64,000 bases of DNA from Myxococcales bacterium (GCA_020632975.1 JACKEL010000017.1:9730-73729); one strand, 5' to 3'. Numbered from the stretch's first letter, positions 34,756 through 47,834 are shown. Notes: generated by a model not told the origin, from the letters alone. A program made the numbers and translations.

Positions 34756-35903
34756 TAGAGCCTCCCAGAGAAACGCGATGTGTCAGGCTTCCAAAATGTA
34801 GCTGCGACGCGTTCACTTGCAGCACTGGGATGGATCATCGACGCCCCATTGACGAGAGTCATCGCAAGAGCATGGGCATTCCAAGGACTCAAAAGCAGGC
34901 CCTTCGAGGAAAAAGCCCCCAACACATACACTTGCGGAAGCCCAGGAACAGCCCCCACCAAGGGCTGTCGATCATGTCGAAAGATCGCACGAATCCCAAA
35001 CCACGTCCGCGAAGGCTCCGCATCTTGTATCGCAGGAATCAAGCGAGCCGCCTTCCCACGCAGCCGATCAAAGACTTCTTCTTCTGTAAATTCAGAGTAT
35101 TTCTTGCCATGCCAAAAGGTCGCCCCAACCACCCATTCCCCTGTTTTTTCGGGCGCGATGTAACCTGCTGCGCTCACCATACAAGAAAGTTCGACGCCAG
35201 CAGGAGGACGAAAGGCCGCAAGTTCACCGCCCGTCACTTGAAGAGGCAGTGATGGGAACCACAGATCCAGATCCGCCCCCATCGAAAAGATCACGCGCTC
35301 GACCAAGATGTCCTCGTGATCTTCGAGTTGGACACGCCAAGCCCCGTCTGCTTCACGACGAAGATGACTTGCCCCGTGTCCAACGCGATGTTGCAGGCCC
35401 TTCTGCACAAGACGCGCAAACACGCCCTTGGTCAGATCTCCATAATAGACCGAAAGAGCGGGAGAAAAGCGCAGTCCACCTTCTGTTTCAGCCAAGAAAG
35501 GATAAGCCTGAGCGACTTCTTCTGCGGAGAGTTCTTCTGCCGTGAGCATCGAAGGAAGCGACCCCCGCCCTTCTTGAAAAGACCGCAGCATCTGTTCTGC
35601 ACCAAGCTCCTCGATCAAAGGCCGCAAGATCGGTATCTCATGGCTATAAGCACACTGATCTTCGCGCTCTTGGGCCAAGAGCCAATCATAGACATAGAGA
35701 TAAGCCTCTTCGTAGCCCGCTTTGAAGCGAAGCGAACGACCAGGAAAAGGGTTCAACATCGCTCCAATGGCCCCTGAAGCGCCCGCCGCAAGGTGTTTTT
35801 TTTCAATCAAGACGATATCTGCGGGCGACACACCTTGGCGACACAACGCCTCAGCCATCGCAACACCCGCAAGCCCCCCACCCAAGATCCCATATCCAAA
35901 CAT
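34755..35903 (-). CDS. MnmC2-like FAD-dependent tRNA-modification oxidoreductase
   Basis: A 382-residue DAO-family flavoprotein equivalent to the C-terminal half of E. coli MnmC, which converts cmnm5(s2)U34 in tRNA to nm5(s2)U34. It has the FAD motif GILGGGLAGVAMAEAL, then ASGAIGAMLNPFPGRSLRFK, and the C-terminal RQPLVGAVPGLPQVYVLGAFSSKGLL. Start: ATG 35903 with AAAGGAG seven bases upstream. It lies 16 bases after the methyltransferase gene, so the two activities fused in E. coli MnmC are split here. A glycine-oxidase-like role cannot be fully excluded. Confidence 0.82.
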   Translation of the reverse strand: MFGYGILGGGLAGVAMAEALCRQGVSPADIVLIEKKHLAAGASGAIGAMLNPFPGRSLRFKAGYEEAYLYVYDWLLAQEREDQCAYSHEIPILRPLIEELGAEQMLRSFQEGRGSLPSMLTAEELSAEEVAQAYPFLAETEGGLRFSPALSVYYGDLTKGVFARLVQKGLQHRVGHGASHLRREADGAWRVQLEDHEDILVERVIFSMGADLDLWFPSLPLQVTGGELAAFRPPAGVELSCMVSAAGYIAPEKTGEWVVGATFWHGKKYSEFTEEEVFDRLRGKAARLIPAIQDAEPSRTWFGIRAIFRHDRQPLVGAVPGLPQVYVLGAFSSKGLLLSPWNAHALAMTLVNGASMIHPSAASERVAATFWKPDTSRFSGRL

Positions 35904-35919
35904 CAACAATCTCCTTTCG

Positions 35920-36699
35920 CTACAACAAGTCTTGCGCCCTTTGGCGGTAGCGTTCCGTCGGAAGTAGCGAATACATCGATAAAGCAGCCTCAGAGGGCGA
36001 GGCCAAGGTGATCTCTCGCTTGCGACCAAGACCTGGTGCTTTTGCCAACACAAACCCCGCCCCCGCCAAGGCTGTACGAACTTGTGTTGCTGCACTGTAG
36101 GTCGCCAAGATCCCATCGTCTGCGATCCGTGCACGCATCCAAGAAAAACACGGAAGGCTCCATCCTTCGGGGTTTACACGCGGCCCAAAAGGATCGTGAA
36201 AGATCGCATGTGCAGCAAGTCCCACAGGGACAGCGGCATCTTGCCAAGCTTTGGGGTACAAATGAAGTTGAACACGCCCATCCGACGTTGATGCGACATG
36301 CACTTCGCGATCTTCGCTGAGAGCGGAAGCAACGACCTTTTGCGCAAGAAGAGAAAAGCTGTCGATCTCTTGGGGCATCTGTTGATGAAGCTGGGCCAAG
36401 ATCGCAGGATCGACAGGTGCCCATTCCATCGTGTGGAACACCAAACGTCGCCCCAAAAGACGTGCAGCCAACGCGGTTTGCAAAAAGTTCATCCCCCCAC
36501 CAAAGCCGAGTTCCAAGACGCACCAATCACCGGTCTTTTGTGGAAGCTGACAGCCTTCCAAAAACACATACCTCGACTCTGTCAAAGCACCAAACAAAGA
36601 GCGATAGTGCACGCCCAACATCTCGTGAAACAAAGTCCACGAACCATCCTGTGTTTCTATCAACGATACACTCGGTCGATCCGTCATACTCTTTCCCAT
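35920..36699 (-). CDS. mnmD: MnmD-type tRNA methyltransferase
   Basis: A 259-residue SAM-dependent methyltransferase matching the N-terminal half of MnmC (Methyltransf_30), which methylates nm5(s2)U34 to mnm5(s2)U34 in the tRNA wobble base. Features are the SAM loop [33 protein letters not shown] (catalytic-site region, D-P-F) and the C-terminal [24 protein letters not shown] at 36687 (M5), with GGGA upstream, is an alternative start. First gene of the mnmD-mnmC2-SUMF1-like unit. Divergent from the FAD oxidoreductase at 36777. Confidence 0.87.
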   Translation of the reverse strand: MGKSMTDRPSVSLIETQDGSWTLFHEMLGVHYRSLFGALTESRYVFLEGCQLPQKTGDWCVLELGFGGGMNFLQTALAARLLGRRLVFHTMEWAPVDPAILAQLHQQMPQEIDSFSLLAQKVVASALSEDREVHVASTSDGRVQLHLYPKAWQDAAVPVGLAAHAIFHDPFGPRVNPEGWSLPCFSWMRARIADDGILATYSAATQVRTALAGAGFVLAKAPGLGRKREITLASPSEAALSMYSLLPTERYRQRAQDLL

Positions 36700-36711
36700 C
36701 CTCGAAGTACT

Positions 36712-36739
36712 TTGCGTTTTTCCAAGGCTCTGCTAGATT
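36712..36739 (+). promoter_or_regulatory. Candidate sigma70 promoter
   Basis: TTGCGT (36712-36717), 16-base spacer, TAGATT (36734-36739), 38 bases upstream of the TTG start of the FAD-dependent oxidoreductase gene. Confidence 0.45.
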
Positions 36740-36776
36740 GGGGAACCTTTTCACCGAAGACTGGAGGAGCGTAGCC

Positions 36777-38030
36777 TTGGAGCATGTAAGATACCTCATT
36801 ATTGGTGCGGGCGTTAGCGGCCTCGCTTTTGCGAACGCTATCCAAAGCGATGACTACTTGATCTTAGAACGCGACCACGAACCTGGCGGATACTGTAAGA
36901 CGGTCCAGCAAGACGGCTTCATTTGGGATTATTCGGGACACTTTTTTCACTTCAAGCGCCCAGAGATCGAAAAGTTTTTGGTCGAGCGCATGGATGATGA
37001 AGTCCGAACCATCGCCAAAAGCTCCAAGATCCTTTATCGCGGTCACATGATCGAGTTTCCTTTCCAAAAGAACATCCATCAACTCCCGCAAGACGAGTTT
37101 ATCGACTGTTTGTATCATCTCTACTTCCGCGATCCCAAACCACCCACCAACTTCAAAGAGATGGTGTACAGTCGTTTCGGCAAGGGAATCGCAGAAAAGT
37201 TCCTCGTCCCCTACAACGAAAAGTTGTACGCGTGCGACCTTAGCGAACTCGACGTCAATGCGATGGGGCGTTTCTTCCCTTACGCGGATCTTGACGGCAT
37301 CATCAAAAACTTTCGAGAGCCTGACAATTCGTCCTACAATGCGACCTTTACGTATCCGAGAGGTGGGGCGATCCAATATATCCACGCTTTGATGCGCGAT
37401 CTGCGCGACGATGCGATCCGTTACAATACATCGCTCGAATCGCTCGATCTGCAAAACAAGATCGCACATACCCCCGCAGGTCCCATCAAGTTTGAATACT
37501 TGATCTCAAGTGCGCCCTTTGACCGACTCGTCCAGATGAGCGGTCTTTCGGAACATCACACGCCCTTCCGCTCCAACAAGGTCCTTGTCTTCAACCTCGG
37601 CTTTGATCGCAAAGGTTGGTCAGGCATCCACTGGATCTACTTCCCCGAACGCACATACAGCTTCTATCGTGTCGGATTCTACGACAACATCTTCGACACA
37701 GACCGCATGAGCCTTTACATCGAGATCGGCGCCGCCTCAGATGCTACGCTTGATGTCGAAGGAAGCTTGCAACGTGTGCTCGCAGACCTCCAAAGGGCAG
37801 GCGTTGTCGAAGATCATAAATTGGTCAGCCACCACAGCATCGTCCTCGATCCCGCTTATGTTCATATCACCACAGAAAGCATGCGTGCTGTCGAAGGGAT
37901 GCGCCAAAGATTCGCTGCCAAAGGCGTCTATTCTATCGGTCGTTACGGCGGTTGGACTTACTGCTCTATCGAAGACAACATCATCGAAGCCCGCGAAGTC
38001 GCTGACATCCTCAATACCTTCGAGGGTTGA
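36777..38030 (+). CDS. FAD-dependent amine-oxidase/UDP-galactopyranose-mutase-like protein
   Basis: A 417-residue flavoprotein. The N-terminal Rossmann motif is [17 protein letters not shown], followed by [13 protein letters not shown] and [24 protein letters not shown] and the C-terminal [15 protein letters not shown] (FAD-binding end) match proteins variously called UDP-galactopyranose mutase-like or protoporphyrinogen-oxidase-like, often near polysaccharide genes. The true substrate is unknown. The TTG start at 36777 is chosen because GGAGG lies nine bases upstream and the protein begins directly at the Rossmann strand. Confidence 0.85.
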   Translation: MEHVRYLIIGAGVSGLAFANAIQSDDYLILERDHEPGGYCKTVQQDGFIWDYSGHFFHFKRPEIEKFLVERMDDEVRTIAKSSKILYRGHMIEFPFQKNIHQLPQDEFIDCLYHLYFRDPKPPTNFKEMVYSRFGKGIAEKFLVPYNEKLYACDLSELDVNAMGRFFPYADLDGIIKNFREPDNSSYNATFTYPRGGAIQYIHALMRDLRDDAIRYNTSLESLDLQNKIAHTPAGPIKFEYLISSAPFDRLVQMSGLSEHHTPFRSNKVLVFNLGFDRKGWSGIHWIYFPERTYSFYRVGFYDNIFDTDRMSLYIEIGAASDATLDVEGSLQRVLADLQRAGVVEDHKLVSHHSIVLDPAYVHITTESMRAVEGMRQRFAAKGVYSIGRYGGWTYCSIEDNIIEAREVADILNTFEG

Positions 38031-38176
38031 GCGCTCTCCTCATCCTCCCCAACGCTCACAGACACCCCAAAGTCACACGTCTCCCCACAGAACGACGCAC
38101 CTCGGCGCTCCACCAAAGTCCCCGCTTGATGGACATCTACGCCAAGTCCCGTTTTGTTTTTCGCGCGTGTTGTTGT

Positions 38177-39346
38177 TTAGAGTTTTTGTTGGGCGAGAAC
38201 TTGAAGGGCGCGATCCAAGCCAGGGATCTGGCGTTGAAGCTGTTGGAAAGTTTGGGTATTCAAACGCAAAACCAAGCCACCTTCGGGCAACACAACGGAT
38301 GTCGCGGAAGGTCGGTTATACAAAAAGGACTCCGCTCCAAAGGCTTGTCCTTCTCCGCGTTCTGCGATCGCGCGATTGCGTCCGTCCATGCCCTGTTGTG
38401 CAACCACAGCTTTTCCATGCAACAAGATAAACAGGCCAGGAGAAGGCCGTCTTTGCTGGATAATCACAGCATTGGGGTCCACGGGCACCAAGTCAAAGGA
38501 GCGCAAGAAGTTTTGTCGCTGTGTCTCATCAAGTTCCCCGAATAGCGGGTTCGAACGCAGCAAGTTGTTGACGAGACGATGCTTGAGCAACTTACGAAAC
38601 TCGGGCAACATCCGCGCATCTTGGCGCCCAAGATTTTCCAACAATTGTCCATCAAGGCGCCAAGCCAAGCTGACTTGTTCTGCGATCACAGAGGCTCGTC
38701 GAGAGACACGCGTCAGCAGCGATATCTCCCCCACCAGATCGGGGGCCATCACTTGCGCCAAAAGCACCTCTTGTTGGGTATCATCGCGCTTTTGCACCAC
38801 GCGAAAACGGCCATGCGTCAACAGAAAGCAACTCTGATCGCGTTGTCCTTGCAAGATCAAAGCATCCCCAGCCCGCAAAGGAACTGGAACAATGTTTTGT
38901 AAAAGCGACAACAATAGGCCATCCGAGACTTCACCAAACACAGGAAACGACGGCATCTGTAGCTCTGTGGCGGGCAAGATGCCATTCATGTTGGTGCCGA
39001 GTTGGACGGCTTGTGTAAACATCGCTTGTTCTTGAAGTGGGATCTGGAACTTGATGGGGCGTGGCATATAACCACTTGGGGCGCGTGTTCCCGCAGCCAT
39101 CGGGCTGCGATACAGCCTTACCAACTCTTCCAAAAACCGACCTTGGTGTTGTCTTGGCAGATGGAGCCGACAGATCGCCAACGCATGGAAAAACTCACCT
39201 TTGGCGGCAGCGACCTTGGCAGCGGCTTCCCATACTTGAACAGACTGCGCAATGCCATCACCTTGCAGCTCAGATGCAAGGCGCACACGCGCACGCACTG
39301 AACCTGGACGATCCCCAACTGCACGCATCGCTTCCCGAGTACTCAT
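38177..39346 (-). CDS. Protein with two cyclic-nucleotide-binding domains
   Basis: A 389-residue cytoplasmic protein. Residues 1-130 are helical, perhaps TPR-like. Two cNMP-binding folds follow: ~135-255 (AGDALILQGQRDQSCFLLTHGRFRVV; PDLVGEISLL) and ~265-385 (NAVIIQQRRPSPGLFILLHGKAVV; GQAFGAESFL). No DNA-binding helix-turn-helix is present, so it is not a Crp-type regulator. The canonical phosphate-binding Arg/Ser pair is not obvious in either fold. AGGAG lies close to the ATG at 39346. Probably a regulatory or sensor subunit. Confidence 0.85.
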   Translation of the reverse strand: MSTREAMRAVGDRPGSVRARVRLASELQGDGIAQSVQVWEAAAKVAAAKGEFFHALAICRLHLPRQHQGRFLEELVRLYRSPMAAGTRAPSGYMPRPIKFQIPLQEQAMFTQAVQLGTNMNGILPATELQMPSFPVFGEVSDGLLLSLLQNIVPVPLRAGDALILQGQRDQSCFLLTHGRFRVVQKRDDTQQEVLLAQVMAPDLVGEISLLTRVSRRASVIAEQVSLAWRLDGQLLENLGRQDARMLPEFRKLLKHRLVNNLLRSNPLFGELDETQRQNFLRSFDLVPVDPNAVIIQQRRPSPGLFILLHGKAVVAQQGMDGRNRAIAERGEGQAFGAESFLYNRPSATSVVLPEGGLVLRLNTQTFQQLQRQIPGLDRALQVLAQQKL

Positions 39347-39406
39347 AACGCTCCTGACCTCTTCCGCCTTGCTAAGTTGTTCCTTCGCTTTGTACTTCAT
39401 CACAAA

Positions 39407-39421
39407 GCCACACATTGTGGC
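39407..39421. promoter_or_regulatory. Palindrome upstream of cNMP protein gene
   Basis: GCCACA-CAT-TGTGGC, a perfect inverted repeat 60 bases before the start of the leftward two-cNMP-domain gene. It could be an operator. Too short to be certain. Confidence 0.35.
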
Positions 39422-39579
39422 ACAGCGCAAGACAATATCCAAACTCCTCGTCAAACCACCAACTTGCTTTGACCTGCTTTCCCCGAAAAAACGGAATCTC
39501 CAGAAGGAGTTGCTACCATCACCCAACACACTGCACAACACGCTTGGTTTGACCTCTTTTCCCCTCGCACTGTGCTTTC

Positions 39580-39608
39580 TTGACGGCTCCCAAGGTGGAT
39601 GCTAACAT
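39580..39608 (+). promoter_or_regulatory. Candidate sigma70 promoter for kinase operon
   Basis: TTGACG (39580-39585), exactly 17 bases, TAACAT (39603-39608), in the 448-base divergent gap (39347-39794). It would give a ~180-base 5' leader for the kinase gene. Nothing else in this gap looks coding. Confidence 0.5.
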
Positions 39609-39794
39609 CGGCTCAAACTATGCCAAAACATCGAAAATATAGGCAAGAAAAACAACATGTTAGATATCTCATACACAAGCGCACCACAAAACTTTGAGAG
39701 AGATAGTCATCTTTTTCGACGAGGCATACATCTAACCCTCACCAGCTTCCATTCATCCTCTGGACGGAATCAAGTCTCCTAAAGCGGAGCTTTT

Positions 39795-42528
<2,734 letters not shown>

Positions 42529-42539
<11 letters not shown>

Positions 42540-45120
42540 ACGCAAGATCTACACCCTCGAAGAAGTGCCATTGCCCAAGCAAGACGAGGTCCTTGAGATC
42601 CTTCGCCAGCTTCGCGCGGTGCTCAACGCCCACAAGATGTATCCCCCAGGCCACCAGATGTTGCGGCGGATCAACACGCGCCTACACGAAGAAGTCCAAA
42701 AACGCCTACAAAAAGCGCCCTTTTTGGCACTGCTCTTTACAGCCGAAGGGACCGAGGTTAACGGAGAGCGCCTGAATCGCCCAAGCCCTGAGCGGCAGTT
42801 TGGGAGAGAGATCGCAACGCACTACCAAACCCTCGGAATCAACACGGTCGTCTTCCCCAAGGACGTTAAACGAAACGAGCTGTCCGACTTTTTCGATCTC
42901 ACCTTGCGTCACAATATCGACGTAGATGGCTCATTGGATCTCGATGGACTCGCAGCGCGTTTCTATACCGTTGATTTCAACAAACAAGTCATTCGACGCG
43001 GCGGTTCGAACAAGATCCGCGACAAGATGTCCTTGCGTGAGCTGATGGCCAGCATGGACCGCGAAAGCCTGCTCAAAGAGTTGGGGCTGCAACCCGATCA
43101 GATCCCCCCCGAACTTCAAGAGCTTTTCGACGAAAAAGAACGCGCTGATCAAGGCAAGCAAAAAGAAGATAACTTACGCAAAGAAAGCGAAGCCTTCGCA
43201 CAATACGTTCGCTCAGGTCGCTTTCTTGCCGAACTCTTCCAAACACACCAGAGTTCGGACCAATGGCCCACCATCAGCGGACACCACCCACCGCGCAGCA
43301 GCTTTACGAACCTGCCGAGCCTTGGGACCAATCCCATGATGGCCTCCAGCGGCCAACTTCCACAAACGCCCAACAAGCCCACGCAGTCGATGGAATTGCC
43401 TGCTGCGAAAACCGCCTTCAGCGCAGACGATATCCCTGCGATCCAAGGACAACCCCTGGAGGGTAGTTCTGCACTCAATCGCATCGACTGGAACTCGCTC
43501 GCTCAACGTCCAGAGGCTCCTTTCCCCTCTCACTGGCAGCCCGCAGCACTCGCTTCAAGCGATGAGTTCGAGGACTTTGTACGTACAGGCAAAGCCCAAG
43601 AGTATCTACAAGCCTTCCTTGCCCAACAACACCAAAATATGGGTGTCCCTCTGCCCACACCTGGCCTACCTGCGGGCAGTACAGGCATCGATCCGCTGTT
43701 GGTACAACAGCAAATCCAGTCTGCGCTTCAACAGTTCAATCTCTCTGCACAAAAGCTCCCTGATGAGCAGATGAAGCAGATCTACCAAGAACAAATCGCG
43801 CAGCAGATCTCGAACACGCCGCCCGATGTCTTGGCCCAATACGTCATGCAACTCTCGCACACAGAGCCCTTCCAAGCAGAGTTGCGCAAGTCGTTGCTTT
43901 CCTCCCTTCCTTCCGAGCAAATCGAAGCCTCGCAAGAAGCACTCCTCGCCCAGATCCGACAAGCCCCTTCCAAGGACTTTGTGGAAGGTGGTGTCGGTGT
44001 CCTGCAAGAGTTTATCGATCAGCAGATTGAAAAAGGCGTCTATTCGGGCCTGAAAAAGCTGCTCCATCGCCTCGATGAAAACGGAATGGGCGATAGCATC
44101 AGCGTGAAAGAAGGTCTCGAAAAGCTGATGGACCACGTGTCCGAACCTGAAAAAGTCCATCAGCTCCTCGAAGACGGAAAGCAGCGCCTCAACAAAGAAG
44201 CCCGTGAAGTCCTTGGAGAGCTTGCACCCCAAGCGATCCCACAAGCCCTCGATGAACTCGCAAACAAGTCCGCCGAAGATCCCGGTGCCTTCCAACAACA
44301 AGTCGAACTGTTGATCGAGGTCGCACGTAGCGCCCCCCCGAAAAAACGCGATGATGCTTTCCAATCCCTCTTTGAACGGATGCGTTCGGGGCTTGTCATC
44401 GATGAACAACAAGACGTCATCCTTGAGCTAAGTCGCCGCTTTGCACCGCGGATCTTCGAAGATTACCTGCTTCATCGCCTCACAGATCCCCTTCAAAGCA
44501 GTGAGCGAGAACGCTTGCTCAACCAAGCCATCGCCCATGATTCCCCAAAGATCCGCGCTTTCCTGGCCAAATACCTCCAGTCTCGCGCGCTTTCTCATTT
44601 GCCCGAATTGGAAGAGTTGATCCTCCAATACCTCGAACGCGTCGAAGCACTCGATGGCCTCGTCTGGTTGGCACAAGAACTCGAAGACACCGAAAACGAA
44701 CCAGGACGGCGACATACGGCGATCTGGATGTTGGGACTCTTCCAAGACGACAAAAGCGTTGCTTTGTTGAAGCGCATCCTCTTCGATAAACGCAAGAAAA
44801 GCTTTGCATACAGCGACGACATGCGCTTCCAAGCGCTTCATACATTGACGCGCTTCCCACGCCCCCAAGTCTTGATGCTCATCCAAAAGATGCGTGACGA
44901 CGGAAACCCCCTTCTCAAGGGCTACGCCGTACAGATGACCCAAGAGACAACACCTGAAGAAGAGTCCGCAGCACGCACGCTCTATTTCACGGACTTGGAA
45001 CTCAGCCAAAACACCTTTATGGGACAAGGCCTTATCTCGAATCCCAATATCGTGTTGTTGGTCATCGCAACGATCTTTGGCCTGCTTCTGGGACTCCTTG
45101 CAAAGTGGTTGCTTGGCTAA
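42529..45120 (+). CDS. Large tail-anchored HEAT-like protein coupled to the kinase
   Basis: An 863-residue protein. Residues 1-~190 form an N-terminal domain (MYPPGHQMLRRINTRL), and ~230-350 is a P/S/Q-rich linker. From ~375 to 835 it is a long helical solenoid with HEAT-like repeats (AIWMLGLFQDDKSVALLKRI; QALHTLTRFPRPQVLMLIQK). A C-terminal hydrophobic helix (NIVLLVIATIFGLLLGLLAK) anchors it in the membrane with the bulk in the cytoplasm. ATG 42529 with GAGG overlaps the kinase stop by 11 bases. Likely a kinase substrate, scaffold or regulator; inference from coupling. Confidence 0.8.
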
Positions 45121-45201
45121 TCCACCCCCGCTTGTCCACCCCCTACTTATAAACCAAAAGCTCCCTCTATCCGCAACCATGGAACAAGTCGAGATGCGTT
45201 C

Positions 45202-45263
45202 ATCAGCTCGCTCCATCGGCGACAATCACGCTATCAGCTCGCTCTATCGGCGATAATCGCGCC
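45202..45263. repeat. 31-bp tandem duplication at the end of the ACMSD gene
   Basis: Two adjacent 31-base units starting ATCAGCTCGCT (45202-45232 and 45233-45263), differing at a few positions. The second covers the last codons and stop of the ACMSD gene; the first is a non-coding copy just beyond it. Confidence 0.75.
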
Positions 45264-46260
45264 AGTCGATGTTCATAAACTCACAAGCTGCATGGCAAAA
45301 GAGCGCTTCTTTGGTGGATTCATCGAGATCTTGCATCTCTTCGATGTACTTTCCATGTTCCAAATCGCCCAACGGGAAGGGATAATCCGTACCATGCGCG
45401 ATACGATGAGACCCAAACAAGGTCAGAAGATAGCGCAAGACTTCTGGATCATGCGTGATGCCATCCACCCAAAACTTCCCAAGATAGGAACGCGGCGGCC
45501 GCACATTGTTGACGTTCACAAGATCGGGTCGACAGTTGTAACCGTGCTCGATTCTCCCCAGCGTTGCAGGGAAAGAGCCACCACCATGTGCAAACAACAC
45601 CCGTAGATCGGGGAAACGATCAAAGATCCCACCAAAGATCATCGAGCAAATCGCCCGAGACGTCTCAGCAGGCATCCCCACGAGCCAAGGCAACCAATAC
45701 TTGCGCATGCTGTCTTCGCCCATCATCTCCCAAGGATGGACCAAAAGACACGCCCCCAAAGACTGCGCAGCCTCATAGAATGGGTAAAAGTGTGGATCAT
45801 CCAAGTTACGGTCCAAGATGTGCGAAGCGATCTCCAAGCCTGGCATCTTGAGATCGCGGACACAACGCGTCATCTCTTCGATCGCAAGGTCCATATCCTG
45901 CATGGGGACCGTCCCCAAAGCGATGAAGCGTTTGGGATATTTTTGTTGGACCTCTGCGAGATGATTGTTGACGATCTGACACCAATCCATCGTATGCTCG
46001 GGTCGAGCCCAGTAATGGAACAACACAGGAACTGTGCAAAGCACCATCACATCGACGCCCCAACGATCCATGTCTTTCAGGATCGCTTCAGGACTCCAAC
46101 AGTTCTCTTGGATCTCTCGAAAAAAGTAGCCATCATCCCGCATCATCCGAGCTGATCCAGGTTGGTGATGATCCAACTGGATGAATCCACCGTAACCATA
46201 GCGCTCTTTGAGATTGGGCCAACGTTCTGGCAAGATGTGCGCGTGGATATCGATCTTCAT
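45244..46260 (-). CDS. nbaD: 2-amino-3-carboxymuconate-6-semialdehyde decarboxylase (ACMSD)
   Basis: A 338-residue zinc amidohydrolase-fold decarboxylase converting the 3-hydroxyanthranilate ring-cleavage product to 2-aminomuconate-6-semialdehyde, diverting it from quinolinate. Metal ligands are visible: HAH in DIHAHILPE, His in LVHPWEMMGE, His in LFAHGGGSFP and Asp in HGTDYPFPLGD. 338 residues is normal. Its ATG overlaps the stop of the dioxygenase gene (ATGA), giving consecutive pathway enzymes in order. Confidence 0.93.
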   Translation of the reverse strand: MKIDIHAHILPERWPNLKERYGYGGFIQLDHHQPGSARMMRDDGYFFREIQENCWSPEAILKDMDRWGVDVMVLCTVPVLFHYWARPEHTMDWCQIVNNHLAEVQQKYPKRFIALGTVPMQDMDLAIEEMTRCVRDLKMPGLEIASHILDRNLDDPHFYPFYEAAQSLGACLLVHPWEMMGEDSMRKYWLPWLVGMPAETSRAICSMIFGGIFDRFPDLRVLFAHGGGSFPATLGRIEHGYNCRPDLVNVNNVRPPRSYLGKFWVDGITHDPEVLRYLLTLFGSHRIAHGTDYPFPLGDLEHGKYIEEMQDLDESTKEALFCHAACEFMNIDWRDYRR

Positions 46261-46787
46261 GCAGCCTCCGCCTTTTTGGGAGGTTCCATGACGGTTCCAC
46301 AGTGCGAGCAGGTCCGCTTGTCTTCGTCCCCATAAAAACGCGAAAAGATGGGAGGCAACTGCTTCACGATGTCCGTGAGATGGACATACTCTTCATAGAG
46401 CTTGTTTTCGCAGACTTCGCAAAACCACAAGAAGCCGTCTTTTTCGTGATCATGGCGCTTTCGTTCGATCACAAGCCCCACACTTCCCGCCGTTCGTTGC
46501 GGAGAATGGGGAACCTTTGGCGGCAACAAGAAGATCTCTCCCGCACGGATCGGGATATCTTTGATCTCTTCGTCTTGGTACACGCGCAACGTGATATCGC
46601 CTTCCAGTTGGTAGAAGAACTCTTCCCCTTCGTTGTAGTGGAAGTCTTTGCGTGCGTTGGGGCCCCCCACCACCATGATGATAAACTCTGTATCTTCGTA
46701 AACAACGGCATTACCGACAGGTGGTTTGAGCAAATCACGATGTTCATCGATCCACTTTGCAAAGTTGATCGGCGGAAGCAACGGCAT
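46257..46787 (-). CDS. nbaC: 3-hydroxyanthranilate 3,4-dioxygenase
   Basis: A 176-residue cupin dioxygenase that opens 3-hydroxyanthranilate to 2-amino-3-carboxymuconate semialdehyde. Iron ligands fall in ARKDFHYNEGEEFFYQ (His, Glu) and the later VPHSPQR His. The C-terminal rubredoxin-like metal site (CEVC...CSHCG) is the form seen in bacterial enzymes. ATG 46787 has AAAGGAGG directly upstream. It is coupled to ACMSD, with a hypothetical gene 58 bases upstream. No tryptophan 2,3-dioxygenase, kynureninase or kynurenine hydroxylase is in view. Confidence 0.95.
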   Translation of the reverse strand: MPLLPPINFAKWIDEHRDLLKPPVGNAVVYEDTEFIIMVVGGPNARKDFHYNEGEEFFYQLEGDITLRVYQDEEIKDIPIRAGEIFLLPPKVPHSPQRTAGSVGLVIERKRHDHEKDGFLWFCEVCENKLYEEYVHLTDIVKQLPPIFSRFYGDEDKRTCSHCGTVMEPPKKAEAA

Positions 46788-46845
46788 AACGTCCTCCTTT
46801 GGGGGATAGAAAAAGACTTCGCTCGGTAGGTGGGACAAAAACCCC

Positions 46846-47589
46846 TTAAAAAATGGCGTCTTCAAGCTCTTGTTGAAAGAGCTTCATCTGCGAAGAAAAC
46901 GCATCGTAACGCTTCTTGATAACAGAAAGCAACCATGCTCGCTGTTGCGAAAGTTCCTCACACATCGACGCAAGCAACGCACATTGGTGCGCTGTGAGCT
47001 TTTGTCTTGTCTCTTCAAAGTCTTCTCTTCGACTTTGTCCCTCCGCCATCGCATACGCAGCACGTGCACTTGCCCAATATGCCGCAGAATCCGCCGTTCG
47101 CGAGATCGCATTCAAGGCCGCCCGTTCAGCCGTTCTGTGCGCCACCACCAACGTCGCACTGTAAGCAGCGCACAGACTCGCATCCCCCACGCGTCCCTCC
47201 GCCCACAAACGCTTGAGCCGTAGTCCCTCAAAACACCACGTTGGAACAGCCCAACCTTTCTGACGCTGCTGATACAACAAAGCTTCTTCCGCAACATCGC
47301 ACGCAAAACGATGGAGCACGACGTCAGGAACCAACCGCGACAAGATCGCTTCCTTCAGAGAACAAGTCCCTTCACGCAGGGCTTGAGAGAGTTCTGGCAA
47401 AGAAGAAAATGTCGCTGGAGGTGGGGGCATTTGCTTGAAGGCCGCAGAAGACGCCTTTTCCAAGATGGTTGGATAAGACTCAAAGGCCGAAGCCTGTGCG
47501 ACCAACGCGTGCAAAGCTTGCAAAGGTTTCGAAAGTAAGGGTTTTTCTTCTAAAGGAGAGGATGCGCTCTCTTCGTCTTGATGTGCCAT
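46846..47589 (-). CDS. Hypothetical Ala-rich helical protein
   Basis: A 247-residue soluble protein I cannot assign. The central part (AAYSATLVVAHRTAERAALN, SAAYWASARAAYAMAEG) is rich in regularly spaced alanines and aromatics, like the helical arrays of some Imm5-type immunity proteins; that likeness is weak. GGGAGG nine bases before ATG 47589 fixes the start. It precedes the 3-hydroxyanthranilate dioxygenase by 58 bases and may share its transcript. Confidence 0.65.
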   Translation of the reverse strand: MAHQDEESASSPLEEKPLLSKPLQALHALVAQASAFESYPTILEKASSAAFKQMPPPPATFSSLPELSQALREGTCSLKEAILSRLVPDVVLHRFACDVAEEALLYQQRQKGWAVPTWCFEGLRLKRLWAEGRVGDASLCAAYSATLVVAHRTAERAALNAISRTADSAAYWASARAAYAMAEGQSRREDFEETRQKLTAHQCALLASMCEELSQQRAWLLSVIKKRYDAFSSQMKLFQQELEDAIF

Positions 47590-47669
47590 TTCCCTACGCC
47601 TCCCAAGTCTGTGGAAACTCCCCATATTTTTTAACCATAGTCCCCCGCATCCGAGGAGGCAAGCGCTCC

Positions 47670-47834
47670 ATGCCCAAGTTGCGTCCAAAGATGAAGAAAG
47701 AGGACCCCAAGAACGTCCAGTTCGACACACCGCCCAGAAAAACGTGGCATAAAATCGACCCAGAGAGAGAAAGTCGATTGGCATCCCTCCTGCTCTATGC
47801 CATTATCCGTCCTGCATCGCACATCAAAAGATGA
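47670..47834 (+). CDS. Possible small basic protein
   Basis: A 54-residue frame, MPKLRPKMKKEDPKNVQFDT..., preceded by GAGGAGG ten bases upstream, in the 294-base gap between the hypothetical gene and the second kinase. Basic and without a recognised domain. It ends 49 bases before the kinase start. Could be chance; kept because of the ribosome site. Confidence 0.3.
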   Translation: MPKLRPKMKKEDPKNVQFDTPPRKTWHKIDPERESRLASLLLYAIIRPASHIKR

